A DNA stretch of 64,000 nt from the NCBI GenBank assembly GCA_945871905.1, contig CAMBXL010000011.1, positions 1 through 64,000 on the forward strand. Reading direction: 5' to 3'. The DNA comes from Chitinophaga pinensis. GTDB taxonomy: Bacteria; Bacteroidota; Bacteroidia; NS11-12g; UBA955. The position numbers and the translations under genes are program-made. The number at the start of each line of letters is the position of its first letter. Position 1 is the first letter of the stretch. Below, one piece after another: positions 9,123 to 20,210 of the stretch. The notes below the pieces were generated by a model, which had not been told where the DNA came from, did no database searches, and worked only from the letters and a program-made list of their open reading frames with translations.

Positions 9123-10328
9123 CTAAGCTTCGGCTTGCTCATCATTGATGGCTTGAATTCCGGGCAATATTTTACCTTCGAAATACTCCAACAATGCACC
9201 ACCACCTGTTGATACATAACTTACTTTGTCTGCCAATCCAAATTGGTATATTGCAGCGGCACTGTCTCCACCACCTATTAAGCTAAAGCCTCCTTTTTGA
9301 GTAACACTTGCTACAGAATTAGCCACAGATTTGGTTCCATTTTCAAAATTTGACATTTCAAAAACGCCCATTGGCCCATTCCACAAAACGGTTTGTGAAG
9401 CTTCTATTTCTTTGGTAAATGCAGCAATGGCTTTAGGTCCAATATCTAATCCCATAAACCCATCAGGAATAACATCATTGTTACAAAAAGAGGTTTCAGC
9501 ATCATTGGCAAATTTATTGGCAATTTTACTGTCCTCGGGTAGCAATAATTTAACCCCTTTGGCTTTTGCTTTTTCTATCAGTTCTAGGGTCAACGGCATT
9601 CTATCGTCTTCGCAAAGTGAACTACCTATGGCACCACCCATTGCTTTGGCAAACGTGTATGCCATGCCACCACCCACAATTATCGTGTCTGCAATTTGCA
9701 TTAAATTTTCTATAATCAATAATTTGTCGGACACTTTAGCTCCTCCAACTATGGCTGTAAAAGGGCGTTGTGGGTTGTCCAACACTTTTTTAGCATTGGC
9801 TATTTCATTGGCCATTACATAACCAAAACATTTTTTACCATTAAAAAAGCGAGCGATAATAGAAGTTGAGGCATGGGCACGGTGGGCAGTACCAAAAGCA
9901 TCATTGACATAAAAAGTTCCTAAGTTTGCTAATTTTTGAGCAAATGCTAAGTCACCTTTTTCTTCTTCTTTGTAAAATCTCAAATTTTCTAACAGCAATA
10001 TTTCACCATTTTTAAGATTAGCACTCAATGAAAGTGCCTCATCGCCTATACAATCTGGGGCAAAATGCACAACAGTATTGGTCAATTCTTTTAATCTATC
10101 AACAATATGGCGCAGCGAAAACTTATCTGCAGTACCTTCCTTAGGACGACCTAAATGGCTCATTAATATACAAGAACCACCATCATTAAGAATTTTTTGG
10201 ATGGTGGGAATCGTTGCTCTCATTCTTGAATCATCACTAATATTAAAATGAGCATCTAAAGGCACATTGAAATCGACACGTATTAATACTTTTTCGTTTT
10301 TGAAATTAAAATCGTTGATTGTTAACAT
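9123..10328 (-). CDS. pgk: Phosphoglycerate kinase
   Basis: [52 protein letters not shown] and GGGDSAAA motifs. Confidence 0.97.
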   Translation of the reverse strand: MLTINDFNFKNEKVLIRVDFNVPLDAHFNISDDSRMRATIPTIQKILNDGGSCILMSHLGRPKEGTADKFSLRHIVDRLKELTNTVVHFAPDCIGDEALSLSANLKNGEILLLENLRFYKEEEKGDLAFAQKLANLGTFYVNDAFGTAHRAHASTSIIARFFNGKKCFGYVMANEIANAKKVLDNPQRPFTAIVGGAKVSDKLLIIENLMQIADTIIVGGGMAYTFAKAMGGAIGSSLCEDDRMPLTLELIEKAKAKGVKLLLPEDSKIANKFANDAETSFCNNDVIPDGFMGLDIGPKAIAAFTKEIEASQTVLWNGPMGVFEMSNFENGTKSVANSVASVTQKGGFSLIGGGDSAAAIYQFGLADKVSYVSTGGGALLEYFEGKILPGIQAINDEQAEA

Positions 10329-10405
10329 TTAATTAAATATTTTATGAGGGCACAAAAATAAGTTAAAATATTATTGTTTAATTTGCAAAACGAAAAAAAT
10401 ACACT

Positions 10406-11380
10406 TTGGAATTGTCGATAGATGAGATAAAGAAGCCTATAAACTCAGATTTAACAGCCTTTGAGAGCACTTTTAGTCAAAGCATGAAAACTTCTGTGCC
10501 TTTGCTAAATACGATAATGAACTACATTGTCAAACGAAAAGGGAAGTTAGTGCGACCAATGTTTGTGCTTTTTTGTTCAAAACTTCATGGCGAAATCAAT
10601 GAAAGAACTTACCGAGGTGCTAGCTTAATTGAATTGTTACACACTGCCACTTTGGTACATGATGATGTAGTAGATGGCAGCGACATGAGAAGGGGCTTTT
10701 TTAGTATTAATGCCCTTTGGAAAAACAAAATTGCCGTTTTAGTGGGTGATTATTTATTGGCAAAAGGCCTGCTTTTATCCATTGACAATGATGATTTTGA
10801 CTTACTGAAAATAGTAAGTGAAAGTGTAAAAAAAATGAGTGAAGGCGAGTTACTCCAACTTGAGAAAGCACGCAGATTAGACATTACAGAGGAGATTTAT
10901 TACGACATTATAACCAAAAAAACGGCTTCGCTTATTGCCAGTTGTTGTGCCATAGGTGCTGCGGCTGCCAATGCAGACAGCATCACTATTGAAAAAATGC
11001 GCTTATTTGGCGAACATACCGGTATTGCTTTTCAAATAAAAGACGACTTGTTCGACTACGGTGATAACAATGTAGGCAAACCTACAGGATTGGATATCAA
11101 AGAAAAAAAGATGACCTTACCGCTTATTCATGCTCTGAATCAGTCAGACTCATCTGAAAGAAAACACATTATCTACCTGATTAAAAATAAAAACACCAAC
11201 AAGAAAAAAGTAGCAGAAGTCCTTCAATTTGTCAAAGAAAAGGGGGGATTTGAATATGCTCAACAGCAAATGATTGACCATAAAAACAAAGCGCTGAGCA
11301 TTTTACAAGAAATGCCTGACAATGAAAGCCGCGCTAGCTTAGAAGCCCTTTTGGAATTTGTGATTTTGCGTAAAAAATAG
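10406..11380 (+). CDS. Polyprenyl (octaprenyl-type) diphosphate synthase
   Basis: ATLVHDDVVDGSDMRRG and QIKDDLFDY Asp-rich motifs; apparent TTG start. Confidence 0.93.
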   Translation: MELSIDEIKKPINSDLTAFESTFSQSMKTSVPLLNTIMNYIVKRKGKLVRPMFVLFCSKLHGEINERTYRGASLIELLHTATLVHDDVVDGSDMRRGFFSINALWKNKIAVLVGDYLLAKGLLLSIDNDDFDLLKIVSESVKKMSEGELLQLEKARRLDITEEIYYDIITKKTASLIASCCAIGAAAANADSITIEKMRLFGEHTGIAFQIKDDLFDYGDNNVGKPTGLDIKEKKMTLPLIHALNQSDSSERKHIIYLIKNKNTNKKKVAEVLQFVKEKGGFEYAQQQMIDHKNKALSILQEMPDNESRASLEALLEFVILRKK

Positions 11381-11522
11381 AACTAGTCCTTTTCTTTTGT
11401 TTGTTAAGTCTCTTTATTGTTGCTTTTTACATTCCTAAGCACTTAAAAAATAGGTTCAACTTTGCAAAAAGATTTCTTTATCTATTTTAGAAAAACATTA
11501 AATTTGCAAAAAATATAAAAAT

Positions 11523-14234
11523 ATGCTGCCTAACTCTTATCTAAGCAATGCTGATGTCAACTTCATTGACGACTTATATAAACAATACCAAAAAGACAGT
11601 TCATCTGTGGAATATGGATGGCAAAAATTCTTTGAAGGATTTGATTTTGGAAGTGGTAAATCAAACAATGGCACAAGTGGGGTTAGCGATGATACTCTTA
11701 AAGAAATCAATGTATTAAATTTAATAAATGCCTACCGTACCAGAGGTCATTTATTCACTAAAACCAATCCTGTAAGAGAAAGAAGAACCTACTCTCCTAC
11801 TTTAGACCTTGCCAATTTCGGTTTGTCTGAAGCCGACCTTAACAACATATACAATGCAGGAAATGATGTAGGACTTGGTTCTGCCAAGCTATCAGACATT
11901 ATCCAACACCTTAAAACCACTTACTGCGAAAGTATTGGAGCTGAATACATGCACATAGGTGACCCTGTTAAAATAGAATGGTTGCGCCAGTTAATGGAAA
12001 CAACCAAAAATATCCCGAATTTAACGATTGAAGAAAAAAAACAATGCTTGAACAAATTGAACCAAGCGACGGCATTCGAAAATTTTTTACACACTAAGTT
12101 CATCGGACAAAAAAGATTTTCTTTGGAAGGCTTGGAATGTTTGATTCCCGCTCTTGACAGTGTCATTCATTATGGCGCAGAATTGGGCGTTCAGGAGTTT
12201 GTAATGGGCATGGCACACCGTGGAAGATTAAATGTATTGGCTAACATTTTCAACAAAACTTATTCTGACATTTTCAGTGAATTTGAAGGGAAAGTATTCC
12301 AAGACGACCAATTTGAAGGTGATGTAAAATACCATTTGGGTTATACTACTCTGGTAAACACCTACCAAAACAAAGAAGTAAAATTAAAATTGGCACCTAA
12401 CCCTTCTCACCTCGAGGCTGTAAATCCTGTGGTGAAAGGAATAGTGAGAGCAAAATTAGACAATCAATACGAAGGAAACATCAACCGCATTTGCCCTATT
12501 TTAATACACGGAGATGCCGCCATTGCTGGTCAAGGCATTGTGTACGAAGTGGTTCAAATGAGTGGTTTGGAAGCCAACAGAATTGGTGGTACTATGCACA
12601 TAGTGACTAACAATCAAATAGGATTTACAACCAATTATACCGATAGCAGAACAAGCATATACTGTACGGATGTTGCAAAAACAACGAATTGCCCCATTTT
12701 CCATGTGAATGGCGACGATGTTGAAGCGGTAGTTCACACCATTAAAATGGCAATGGCTTACCGAAATCAATTCAATTGCGATGTTTTTATCGACTTGTTA
12801 GGTTACAGAAAATATGGCCACAATGAAGGCGACGAACCTCGTTTTACCCAACCATTGTTGTACAAACTGATAGCAACTCATGCTAATCCTCGCGAAATTT
12901 ACAAGGAAAAACTTATTGCACGTGGCGACATAGACGCAGCTATAGCTGAAGAAATGGAAGAAAAATTCAAGGCGCTATTGCAAGTAACCCTCGATGATGT
13001 AAAGCAAAACAAAGCACCTGAATCTAAACCTAAAGTTGATGATTTATGGAAAGACTTCCACTATCCTACTGAATTGGATTTTCTAAAATCAACCAATACT
13101 ACATTTGAGGCAAACCGTTGGAAAGAATTGGCACAAAGTATCAATACTATTCCTGACAACAATTTACCAATCAAAAAAGTACAACAATTGTATCAAGGTA
13201 GATTGAAAATGATAACTGAAAATCAGTTTGACTGGGCCATGGGTGAATTAATGGCTTATGCAACCTTGTTGGATGAAGGGCATTCTATCAGATTATGTGG
13301 TCAAGATTGCGAAAGAGGCACCTTCAGTCACAGACATGCTTTAATTAAAAAAGAAGATTCAGAAACAGAATATGTGCCTTTGCAAAATATCAGTAAAAAC
13401 CAAGGCAAATTCAATGTATACAATTCATTGTTAAGCGAATATGCTGCATTAGGTTTTGAATATGGATACAGTGTAACAACACCCAATGATTTAACCATTT
13501 GGGAAGCACAATTTGGTGATTTTGCCAATGGCGCTCAAATAATGATTGACCAATTTATAGCAAGTGCAAGTACTAAATGGGCACAATACAGCGGTTTAGT
13601 AATGATGCTTCCACACGGTTATGAAGGACAAGGACCAGAGCATTCATCAGCACGTTTGGAAAGATTCTTACAATTATGTGCAAGTTTTAACATGCAAGTA
13701 GTCAATTGCAGTACACCTGCCAATTATTACCACGCACTAAGAAGACAGTTAAAAAGAGCTGATTTCAGAGTTCCTCTAATTGCCATGACTCCAAAAAGCT
13801 TATTGAGACACCCTCAGTGCGTAAGTCAAATCGAAGACTTTACTCAAGGAAGTTTCCAAGAGCTTATCAATGACAGTTATGTAGAATCAAAAAAAGTAAA
13901 AAGAGTGGTTTTATGTTCTGGTAAAATCTATTACGACTTATTGGAAAAACAACAAGTTGAGAAAATCAAAAACATTGCAATAGTTCGCATTGAACAACTA
14001 TTCCCTTTACCTGAGAAACAATTGGCTGAAATTTATGAATTATACTCAAATGCAGAATTTGTATGGGTTCAGGAAGAGCCAAGAAACATGGGTACATGGA
14101 TGCATTTCAGTCGTTATGAATTACCATTTACACTTAGATACATTGGCAGAAAAAGCAGTGCAAGTCCAGCCACAGGCTACAAAAAAACGCATGACAAGGA
14201 ACAAGCCGCAATCATAAACGAAGCTTTTGCTTAG
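11523..14234 (+). CDS. sucA: 2-oxoglutarate dehydrogenase E1 component
   Basis: MGMAHRGRLNVLANI, YHLGY, NPSHLEAVNPVV, GYRKYGHNEGDEPRFTQP, LPHGYEGQGPEHSSARLERFLQ. Confidence 0.97.
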   Translation: MLPNSYLSNADVNFIDDLYKQYQKDSSSVEYGWQKFFEGFDFGSGKSNNGTSGVSDDTLKEINVLNLINAYRTRGHLFTKTNPVRERRTYSPTLDLANFGLSEADLNNIYNAGNDVGLGSAKLSDIIQHLKTTYCESIGAEYMHIGDPVKIEWLRQLMETTKNIPNLTIEEKKQCLNKLNQATAFENFLHTKFIGQKRFSLEGLECLIPALDSVIHYGAELGVQEFVMGMAHRGRLNVLANIFNKTYSDIFSEFEGKVFQDDQFEGDVKYHLGYTTLVNTYQNKEVKLKLAPNPSHLEAVNPVVKGIVRAKLDNQYEGNINRICPILIHGDAAIAGQGIVYEVVQMSGLEANRIGGTMHIVTNNQIGFTTNYTDSRTSIYCTDVAKTTNCPIFHVNGDDVEAVVHTIKMAMAYRNQFNCDVFIDLLGYRKYGHNEGDEPRFTQPLLYKLIATHANPREIYKEKLIARGDIDAAIAEEMEEKFKALLQVTLDDVKQNKAPESKPKVDDLWKDFHYPTELDFLKSTNTTFEANRWKELAQSINTIPDNNLPIKKVQQLYQGRLKMITENQFDWAMGELMAYATLLDEGHSIRLCGQDCERGTFSHRHALIKKEDSETEYVPLQNISKNQGKFNVYNSLLSEYAALGFEYGYSVTTPNDLTIWEAQFGDFANGAQIMIDQFIASASTKWAQYSGLVMMLPHGYEGQGPEHSSARLERFLQLCASFNMQVVNCSTPANYYHALRRQLKRADFRVPLIAMTPKSLLRHPQCVSQIEDFTQGSFQELINDSYVESKKVKRVVLCSGKIYYDLLEKQQVEKIKNIAIVRIEQLFPLPEKQLAEIYELYSNAEFVWVQEEPRNMGTWMHFSRYELPFTLRYIGRKSSASPATGYKKTHDKEQAAIINEAFA

Positions 14235-14242
14235 TTTTTCAA

Positions 14243-15004
14243 ATGAAGCTTCACTACAAACAATACGGGAATACAGGAGAAACACTATTTATTCTTCATG
14301 GCATTTTTGGCATGTTGGACAATTGGCATAATATTGCCAAAGTACTTGTAGAACACTATATTGTTTACACTATTGATGCTCGAAATCACGGCAAATCACC
14401 TCATGCAGATGAAATGAGCTACCAATTAATGGCAGAGGATGTTATTGAATTAGCAAACGATTTAGGGGTTAATCAATTTATTCTTTTAGGCCATAGTATG
14501 GGTGGCAAAACTGCCATGTGGACTGCACACCAATTTCCTGAAAGAATTTCAAAATTGATAGTGGCTGACATTGCACCTAAAACCTACGTGGCTGGGCATA
14601 CTCCCTATTTTAAAGCACTCAAAGAAATTCCATGGGCAACATTACAGTCAAGAAAAGACATCGATGAGGCATTACTCTCCTATGAGCAAAACATTGGCAT
14701 TAGACTTTTTTTAGCCAAAAACATTGAGCGTAATGAAAACGGCGTATTTGAACTAAAATGCAATATCAATGCAATAGAACACGCTTATCCAGAAATTATT
14801 GGGACATTACATTTTAGCCAAACCAATAACATTCCTACTCTATTTATATTGGGCGAAAATTCTAATTATTTGAAAGAAGAAGACAAACCCTATATAGAAT
14901 CTTACTTCAAGAACGTGACTTACCAAAATGTTTCTAAAGCGGGCCATTGGTTACATGCCGACAATCCCAGTGAATTCTTAGAGAAGCTGATCGCTTTTTT
15001 ATAA
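14243..15004 (+). CDS. Alpha/beta hydrolase (YbfF-like)
   Basis: LHGIFGMLDNW, DARNHGKSPHA, LLGHSMGGKTAM, AGHWLHADNP. Confidence 0.9.
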   Translation: MKLHYKQYGNTGETLFILHGIFGMLDNWHNIAKVLVEHYIVYTIDARNHGKSPHADEMSYQLMAEDVIELANDLGVNQFILLGHSMGGKTAMWTAHQFPERISKLIVADIAPKTYVAGHTPYFKALKEIPWATLQSRKDIDEALLSYEQNIGIRLFLAKNIERNENGVFELKCNINAIEHAYPEIIGTLHFSQTNNIPTLFILGENSNYLKEEDKPYIESYFKNVTYQNVSKAGHWLHADNPSEFLEKLIAFL

Positions 15005-15085
15005 AATAAATCTCAAAATATATAGCAATAATACCTCTATTATTGATAAATTGCGGGCATAAATTAACTCAAAGGTTTTTCAACA

Positions 15086-16174
15086 ATGAATCTTAATAAA
15101 CTAAAAATTATTTCAATAATAGGAGCCCGTCCTCAGTTTATAAAAGCCTCTCCTATTGAGTTGGCTTTTTCTAAATACCCCAATGTAGATTTTTATTCCA
15201 TCCATACAGGTCAGCACTATGACACCAATATGAGTGAAATATTTTTCAATCAATTAAAACTAAAACAACCATACAAAACATTAGAATCGGGCGGAAAAAG
15301 CCACGGCAAACAAACTGCGGATATTCTAGTAGGGATTGAAGAACTATTACTTGAAATAAAACCAAACCTCATTATCGTTTATGGAGACACCAATTCTACC
15401 ATTGGGGCTGCTTTGGCTGCAGCAAAACTTCACATTCCTATTGCTCATATTGAAGCAGGGTTGCGTTCTTTTAACAAACAAATGCCTGAGGAGGTTAACC
15501 GCATCCTCACCGACCATATTAGCGACTTACTCTTTGTTCCTTCAGAAAATGCTGTTTCTCAACTTGCAAGTGAAGGCATAACAAAACAGGTTTTTTTGTG
15601 CGGTGATGTTATGAAAGACATCATGAAAATATGCTTAGACCAAAATATTATTCCTGACAATAACAACAAAAACTATTACTACACCACCATACACAGACCC
15701 TATAACACGGATGATAAAGAAAGACTTATTTCTATTCTTAATACTTTAAACGCTTTAGACAAAAAGGTAATTTTCTCTATCCATCCAAGAACCTTAAATT
15801 TACTTAAAAACACCTATCAAGTTGAACTAAACTTCAACAATATTGAGTTTATAGAACCTCAAGGCTACTTTGACAATTTAGCTTACCTAAAAAATTGCGA
15901 TTGTGTTATTACAGATTCAGGTGGAATGCAAAAAGAGGCCTACTGGCTTCAAAAAAAATGTATCACAATAAGAAAAGAAACAGAATGGTCTGAAACATTA
16001 GAAAATGGTTGCAATACGCTTGTTTTTGATAATTTAAATGAAATTGAAAATATCTTAAAAACCGAGAATTTGCAATTTGATAACACGCTGTACGGTACCG
16101 CAAATGCAAGCGAAATAATAGCAGAAAGTATTATTGATTTTATAAAAAACTCGTCATCCACTAAAACAAATTAA
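15086..16174 (+). CDS. wecB: UDP-N-acetylglucosamine 2-epimerase (non-hydrolysing)
   Basis: IIGARPQFIKASP, TGQHYD.NMS, VYGDTNSTIGAALAAAKLHIPIAHIEAGLRSFN, PEEVNR.LTDH. Confidence 0.94.
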   Translation: MNLNKLKIISIIGARPQFIKASPIELAFSKYPNVDFYSIHTGQHYDTNMSEIFFNQLKLKQPYKTLESGGKSHGKQTADILVGIEELLLEIKPNLIIVYGDTNSTIGAALAAAKLHIPIAHIEAGLRSFNKQMPEEVNRILTDHISDLLFVPSENAVSQLASEGITKQVFLCGDVMKDIMKICLDQNIIPDNNNKNYYYTTIHRPYNTDDKERLISILNTLNALDKKVIFSIHPRTLNLLKNTYQVELNFNNIEFIEPQGYFDNLAYLKNCDCVITDSGGMQKEAYWLQKKCITIRKETEWSETLENGCNTLVFDNLNEIENILKTENLQFDNTLYGTANASEIIAESIIDFIKNSSSTKTN

Positions 16175-16232
16175 ACTTCATTCAGTATTAATTTAGCACC
16201 TTTGCAATAAAATAGATTAACCCAAAGAGCGA

Positions 16233-17369
16233 ATGATGTCCATTGTTAGAACCTCTACAATCCCCAAAAGATATCTTTCTGATATTTACAACAATCATTT
16301 AACGGATGTTAATCTATTAACTTTTGAAGAACTAAGGGCAAAGATATTCGGCTTTTTTATCAATGAATTTGACCAATACTCTTATTACCTAAACAAAGGC
16401 GAAAAATACCATTGCGAAGAAATTATCACCAATGATTCCATTCTTCAAAAAAAATGGGCAAGCGAGCATGGTCTAAGTCCCCATTTAAGTTTAGAAGACA
16501 TTTTTTTGGAGCAAATCAAGCATTTTAAACCCCTTATCTATGTTGATAACAGCAGTTATTTCATGTCGCATAATGCTGAGGAGTTTAAACAAAAGTATAA
16601 AGTAAGTAAAATCATTGCTTGGGATGGCTATACCGGAAGCCAATTTAAACAACAAAGTAAAGGTGTAGATTTGCTTATCACTTGTGTTGATTACATCAAA
16701 AACATCTATCAAGAGTTAGGATTTGAAAGCAAGCTACTGCCCTTTGGTTTTGACAACAGAGTCTTTGAACAATTAAAAACGAGTTTAACAATTCAAAACC
16801 GATTGAGTTTTACGGGTTCCATATCCGACAATGTTCACAAAGAACGCAAGGAATTACTGCTTACTATTCTCAAAAACAAAATCCCTTTGGCATTGCACAT
16901 CAGCAATATTGGCAACAAAAATACATGGCTTAGTCGGGCTCAAATGAGAGCAATAAAAGATTTACGCCTCAAAGATTTTAAAGATTACTATACCCTACAA
17001 TCGCACAACCTTGGGGGCGTATACGGGATAGAAATGTATAGAACCTTAGGTCAAAATACCATTCAATTAAACAGTCATGGTGATGGGTCTCTGCAAGCTG
17101 GAAACATGCGATTGTATGAGGCTACAGGTATGGGAACGCTATTACTTACCGACTGGAAAAGTAATTTACCCGACTTGTTTGTCCCTGAAAAAGAAATCAT
17201 TACCTACAAAAACAAATCGGAAGCTATAGACAAAACCAAGTATTACTTAAAAAACACAAACGAAGCCAAAGAAATTGCTTTAAATGGCCAAAAAAGAACA
17301 TTTGCTCAGTACAGCACTCAAAGTCGAATGATAGCATTTGAGAAAATTTGTGATGAGATACTCCAATAA
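16233..17369 (+). CDS. CgeB-like glycosyltransferase
   Basis: C-terminal RLYEATGMGTLLLTDWKSNLPDLFVPEKEIITY typical of CgeB/Glyco_trans_1_2 proteins. Confidence 0.75.
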   Translation: MMSIVRTSTIPKRYLSDIYNNHLTDVNLLTFEELRAKIFGFFINEFDQYSYYLNKGEKYHCEEIITNDSILQKKWASEHGLSPHLSLEDIFLEQIKHFKPLIYVDNSSYFMSHNAEEFKQKYKVSKIIAWDGYTGSQFKQQSKGVDLLITCVDYIKNIYQELGFESKLLPFGFDNRVFEQLKTSLTIQNRLSFTGSISDNVHKERKELLLTILKNKIPLALHISNIGNKNTWLSRAQMRAIKDLRLKDFKDYYTLQSHNLGGVYGIEMYRTLGQNTIQLNSHGDGSLQAGNMRLYEATGMGTLLLTDWKSNLPDLFVPEKEIITYKNKSEAIDKTKYYLKNTNEAKEIALNGQKRTFAQYSTQSRMIAFEKICDEILQ

Positions 17370-17487
17370 ACATTGCCGAAAGGGTTCTTAATATTGTATT
17401 CTTCAGATTAAAAAAAATAAATGTAAATTTGCCCTTTCATGTTTTTGTCTTCTACGAGATTATTACATCAAAAAAAAGTAGTTAAAA

Positions 17488-18378
17488 ATGCTAGCAACCC
17501 TTTACAGATCGATACTTCCGCCCAAGCTTAGAGCTTATATTTACTCCTATTTTTTAGGAGAAATACTGGTTTTCATCAGGAATTTCAGAATGAATGCCAA
17601 ATGTAAATTTACTTTCTTGTTCCAAAAACTCCTCCCAAAAACAGATTATAACAAAGCCTTGGCTTTTATGGGCAGACATGGCTTAAGTTCTTATCCTGCA
17701 CCCTATGTTCTCGACTACAAAAACAGAACGGTTCAGTTGGAATTTGACAGCGACAAACAAATGCATTATTGCATACACAATGGTAAAAAACTCTATTTTA
17801 CTTCAAAATTTGGCAAAGCACAAATTATTAAATTATATAAAAGCTTAATCACCGAACAAGACGTTAGAAGTGCACATCGCTATGTCGAAAATTATGAAGA
17901 TTTAAATGGAATGACTTTGTTAGACGTGGGTTCTGCGGAGGGTATTTTTACCTTGGACAATATTGATAGATTAGAACATGCTTATTTATTTGAAGTTGAA
18001 CCTTTTTGGATTGATGCCCTACATGCAACTTTTGAACCTTGGAAAGAAAAGGTAACTATTATCAAAAAATATGTGGGCGACCAAGTAAGTGAAGATTTTA
18101 TTACCATTGATGAATTTCTGAAAGACAAACCTAAGCACCATCTATTTATCAAAATGGACATAGAGGGCGCCGAACTAAAAGCCTTGGAAGGGGCAAAAAA
18201 CACATTGGAACAAGGTCAACATATTACAACAGCCATTTGCACCTATCACAAACCCAATGACCCTGAAACTTTTGAGAAACTTCTTCAAAAACACGGTTTT
18301 GACACTCGTTTTTCGGAAGGTTATTTGTTTTGGGGAAAAAGATTGAGTAAAGCAGTTATTAGAGGAGTTAAAAAATAA
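17488..18378 (+). CDS. FkbM-family methyltransferase
   Basis: [36 protein letters not shown]. Confidence 0.85.
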   Translation: MLATLYRSILPPKLRAYIYSYFLGEILVFIRNFRMNAKCKFTFLFQKLLPKTDYNKALAFMGRHGLSSYPAPYVLDYKNRTVQLEFDSDKQMHYCIHNGKKLYFTSKFGKAQIIKLYKSLITEQDVRSAHRYVENYEDLNGMTLLDVGSAEGIFTLDNIDRLEHAYLFEVEPFWIDALHATFEPWKEKVTIIKKYVGDQVSEDFITIDEFLKDKPKHHLFIKMDIEGAELKALEGAKNTLEQGQHITTAICTYHKPNDPETFEKLLQKHGFDTRFSEGYLFWGKRLSKAVIRGVKK

Positions 18379-18380
18379 AA

Positions 18381-19058
18381 ATGTCTATACTCAGCAAAAT
18401 CCCTGTTATTAAAGAATTGGTTTATTCACTTAAAAAACGTTCGTTTAAGAAAAAATGGCGTCAATTGAATCCCCATAATTTAACCTCAGTAGGTGAGCGT
18501 TTCTTCCCTTTAAACAATGTAAAAGTGGGCAACATGAGTTATGGCGCTTTAAACATTCAAAGCTTGTTTGAACAAGATGGCGAAAAACTTGAAATAGGGA
18601 ATTTCGTATCCATAGGCCCAGGTGTCATATTCCTTTTAGGGGTCAATCACCAAACCAATACGCTCTCAACGTTTCCATTGTATAGCCGCTATGTTGATCC
18701 TTCTACCAAGGATGCTGTTATCAAAGGACCCTTAATCATTGAAGATGAAGTTTGGATAGGCACTAATGCCATTATTCTGTCGGGACTTACCATAGGCAAA
18801 GGCGCAATGATTGCCGCAGGTGCTATTGTAAGCAAAGATGTACCTCCTTATGCTATTGTTGGAGGAAACCCTGCCAAAATTATTCGCTATAAATTTCCAC
18901 CCGAAATCATCGAAATGATTGCCCCTATTTTTTTAAACGATTTGCCTTCCACTTTTATTAAGGAGAATATCAATTTATTGTACCAACCTCTTCATTCGAC
19001 TGAAGATGCACTCAAACTAGTGGAGAAAATCAAAAATTATCAATCCCAAAATGGCTAG
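18381..19058 (+). CDS. Hexapeptide-repeat acyltransferase (LbH)
   Basis: [71 protein letters not shown]. Confidence 0.92.
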   Translation: MSILSKIPVIKELVYSLKKRSFKKKWRQLNPHNLTSVGERFFPLNNVKVGNMSYGALNIQSLFEQDGEKLEIGNFVSIGPGVIFLLGVNHQTNTLSTFPLYSRYVDPSTKDAVIKGPLIIEDEVWIGTNAIILSGLTIGKGAMIAAGAIVSKDVPPYAIVGGNPAKIIRYKFPPEIIEMIAPIFLNDLPSTFIKENINLLYQPLHSTEDALKLVEKIKNYQSQNG

Positions 19059-20130
19059 AATTATAGCAATATATTTACCTCAGTTTCACCCAATTCCAGA
19101 AAATGACTTGTGGTGGGGCAAAGGATTTACAGAATGGACCAATGTGGGTAAAGCAAAACCGCTTTTCAAAAACCACTACCAACCCCGTGTGCCTGCCGAC
19201 CTAGGCTACTATGACTTACGACTCTCAGAGTCACGCGAGGCTCAAGCCAAACTTGCACAAGAGTATGGGATCGAAGGATTTTGTTATTGGCACTATTATT
19301 TCGGCAATGGTAAACGCTTACTTGAAAGACCTTTTAATGAGGTTTTGCAAAGTGGTAAACCCGATTTCCCCTTTTGTTTAGGTTGGGCAAACCACAGTTG
19401 GAAAGACAAACAATTCAATAAAGAAGGTGATGATAAACTCTTAATTGAGCAAGTTTATGGCGGCGTTAATGATTATACTGAACATTTCAACACATTATTA
19501 TCTGCATTCAAAGACCATAGATACATCAAAGTTAATAACAAACCCTTGTTTTTTATTTATGCCCCTAATGAAATCCCCGATTTAGAAACTTTTATGCAGT
19601 TATGGCAAAAGCTTGCCAAAGAAAATGGACTTGAAGGCATTCATTTTGTTGGGAATACACACCATATTGACGAAATAAGCAAACTTAAAAACAAAGGGTT
19701 TGATGCAGTAGGTTTGGTTCGATTATTCCATGTTTTCAAAAAAGAATATTCCTTGTTAAGCCGTGCTTATGTTAAATTTATGCGCTTGTTCCTAAAGCGT
19801 GGCAGGGTGCTTGATTACGAGAAATGCTCGCAACATTTTCATGGCGTAGAAGACAAAATGACCGACTGTTACCCTAGTATTTTCCCAAATTGGGACCATT
19901 CTCCACGCTCAGGTAGAAATGGCCATATTTTACACAATTCTAATCCCATTGCTTTTAAAAAACATGTTAAAAATGTTTTGAAAATGGTGAAAGACAAACC
20001 ACAAGACAATAAGATTGTATTTATTCGTTCGTGGAATGAATGGGCAGAAGGCAACTACATGGAGCCCGACTTAAAATTTGGCAAATCTTATCTCGAAGCC
20101 TTGAAAGAAGCCTTAGATGAAACTCAATAA
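19051..20130 (+). CDS. WbsX / GH99-like domain protein
   Basis: [71 protein letters not shown]. Confidence 0.92.
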   Translation: MARIIAIYLPQFHPIPENDLWWGKGFTEWTNVGKAKPLFKNHYQPRVPADLGYYDLRLSESREAQAKLAQEYGIEGFCYWHYYFGNGKRLLERPFNEVLQSGKPDFPFCLGWANHSWKDKQFNKEGDDKLLIEQVYGGVNDYTEHFNTLLSAFKDHRYIKVNNKPLFFIYAPNEIPDLETFMQLWQKLAKENGLEGIHFVGNTHHIDEISKLKNKGFDAVGLVRLFHVFKKEYSLLSRAYVKFMRLFLKRGRVLDYEKCSQHFHGVEDKMTDCYPSIFPNWDHSPRSGRNGHILHNSNPIAFKKHVKNVLKMVKDKPQDNKIVFIRSWNEWAEGNYMEPDLKFGKSYLEALKEALDETQ

Positions 20131-20210
20131 ATGATCCACCTCTTAAATAACACTTTTAATCGACAAGTTAAATCGACTCTTATATTTTAATATAAATTCG
20201 CAACAGTAAA

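Noticed and set aside
9331-9822. 163-aa plus-strand ORF inside pgk
   Set aside because: Antisense to pgk; long only because of codon composition.
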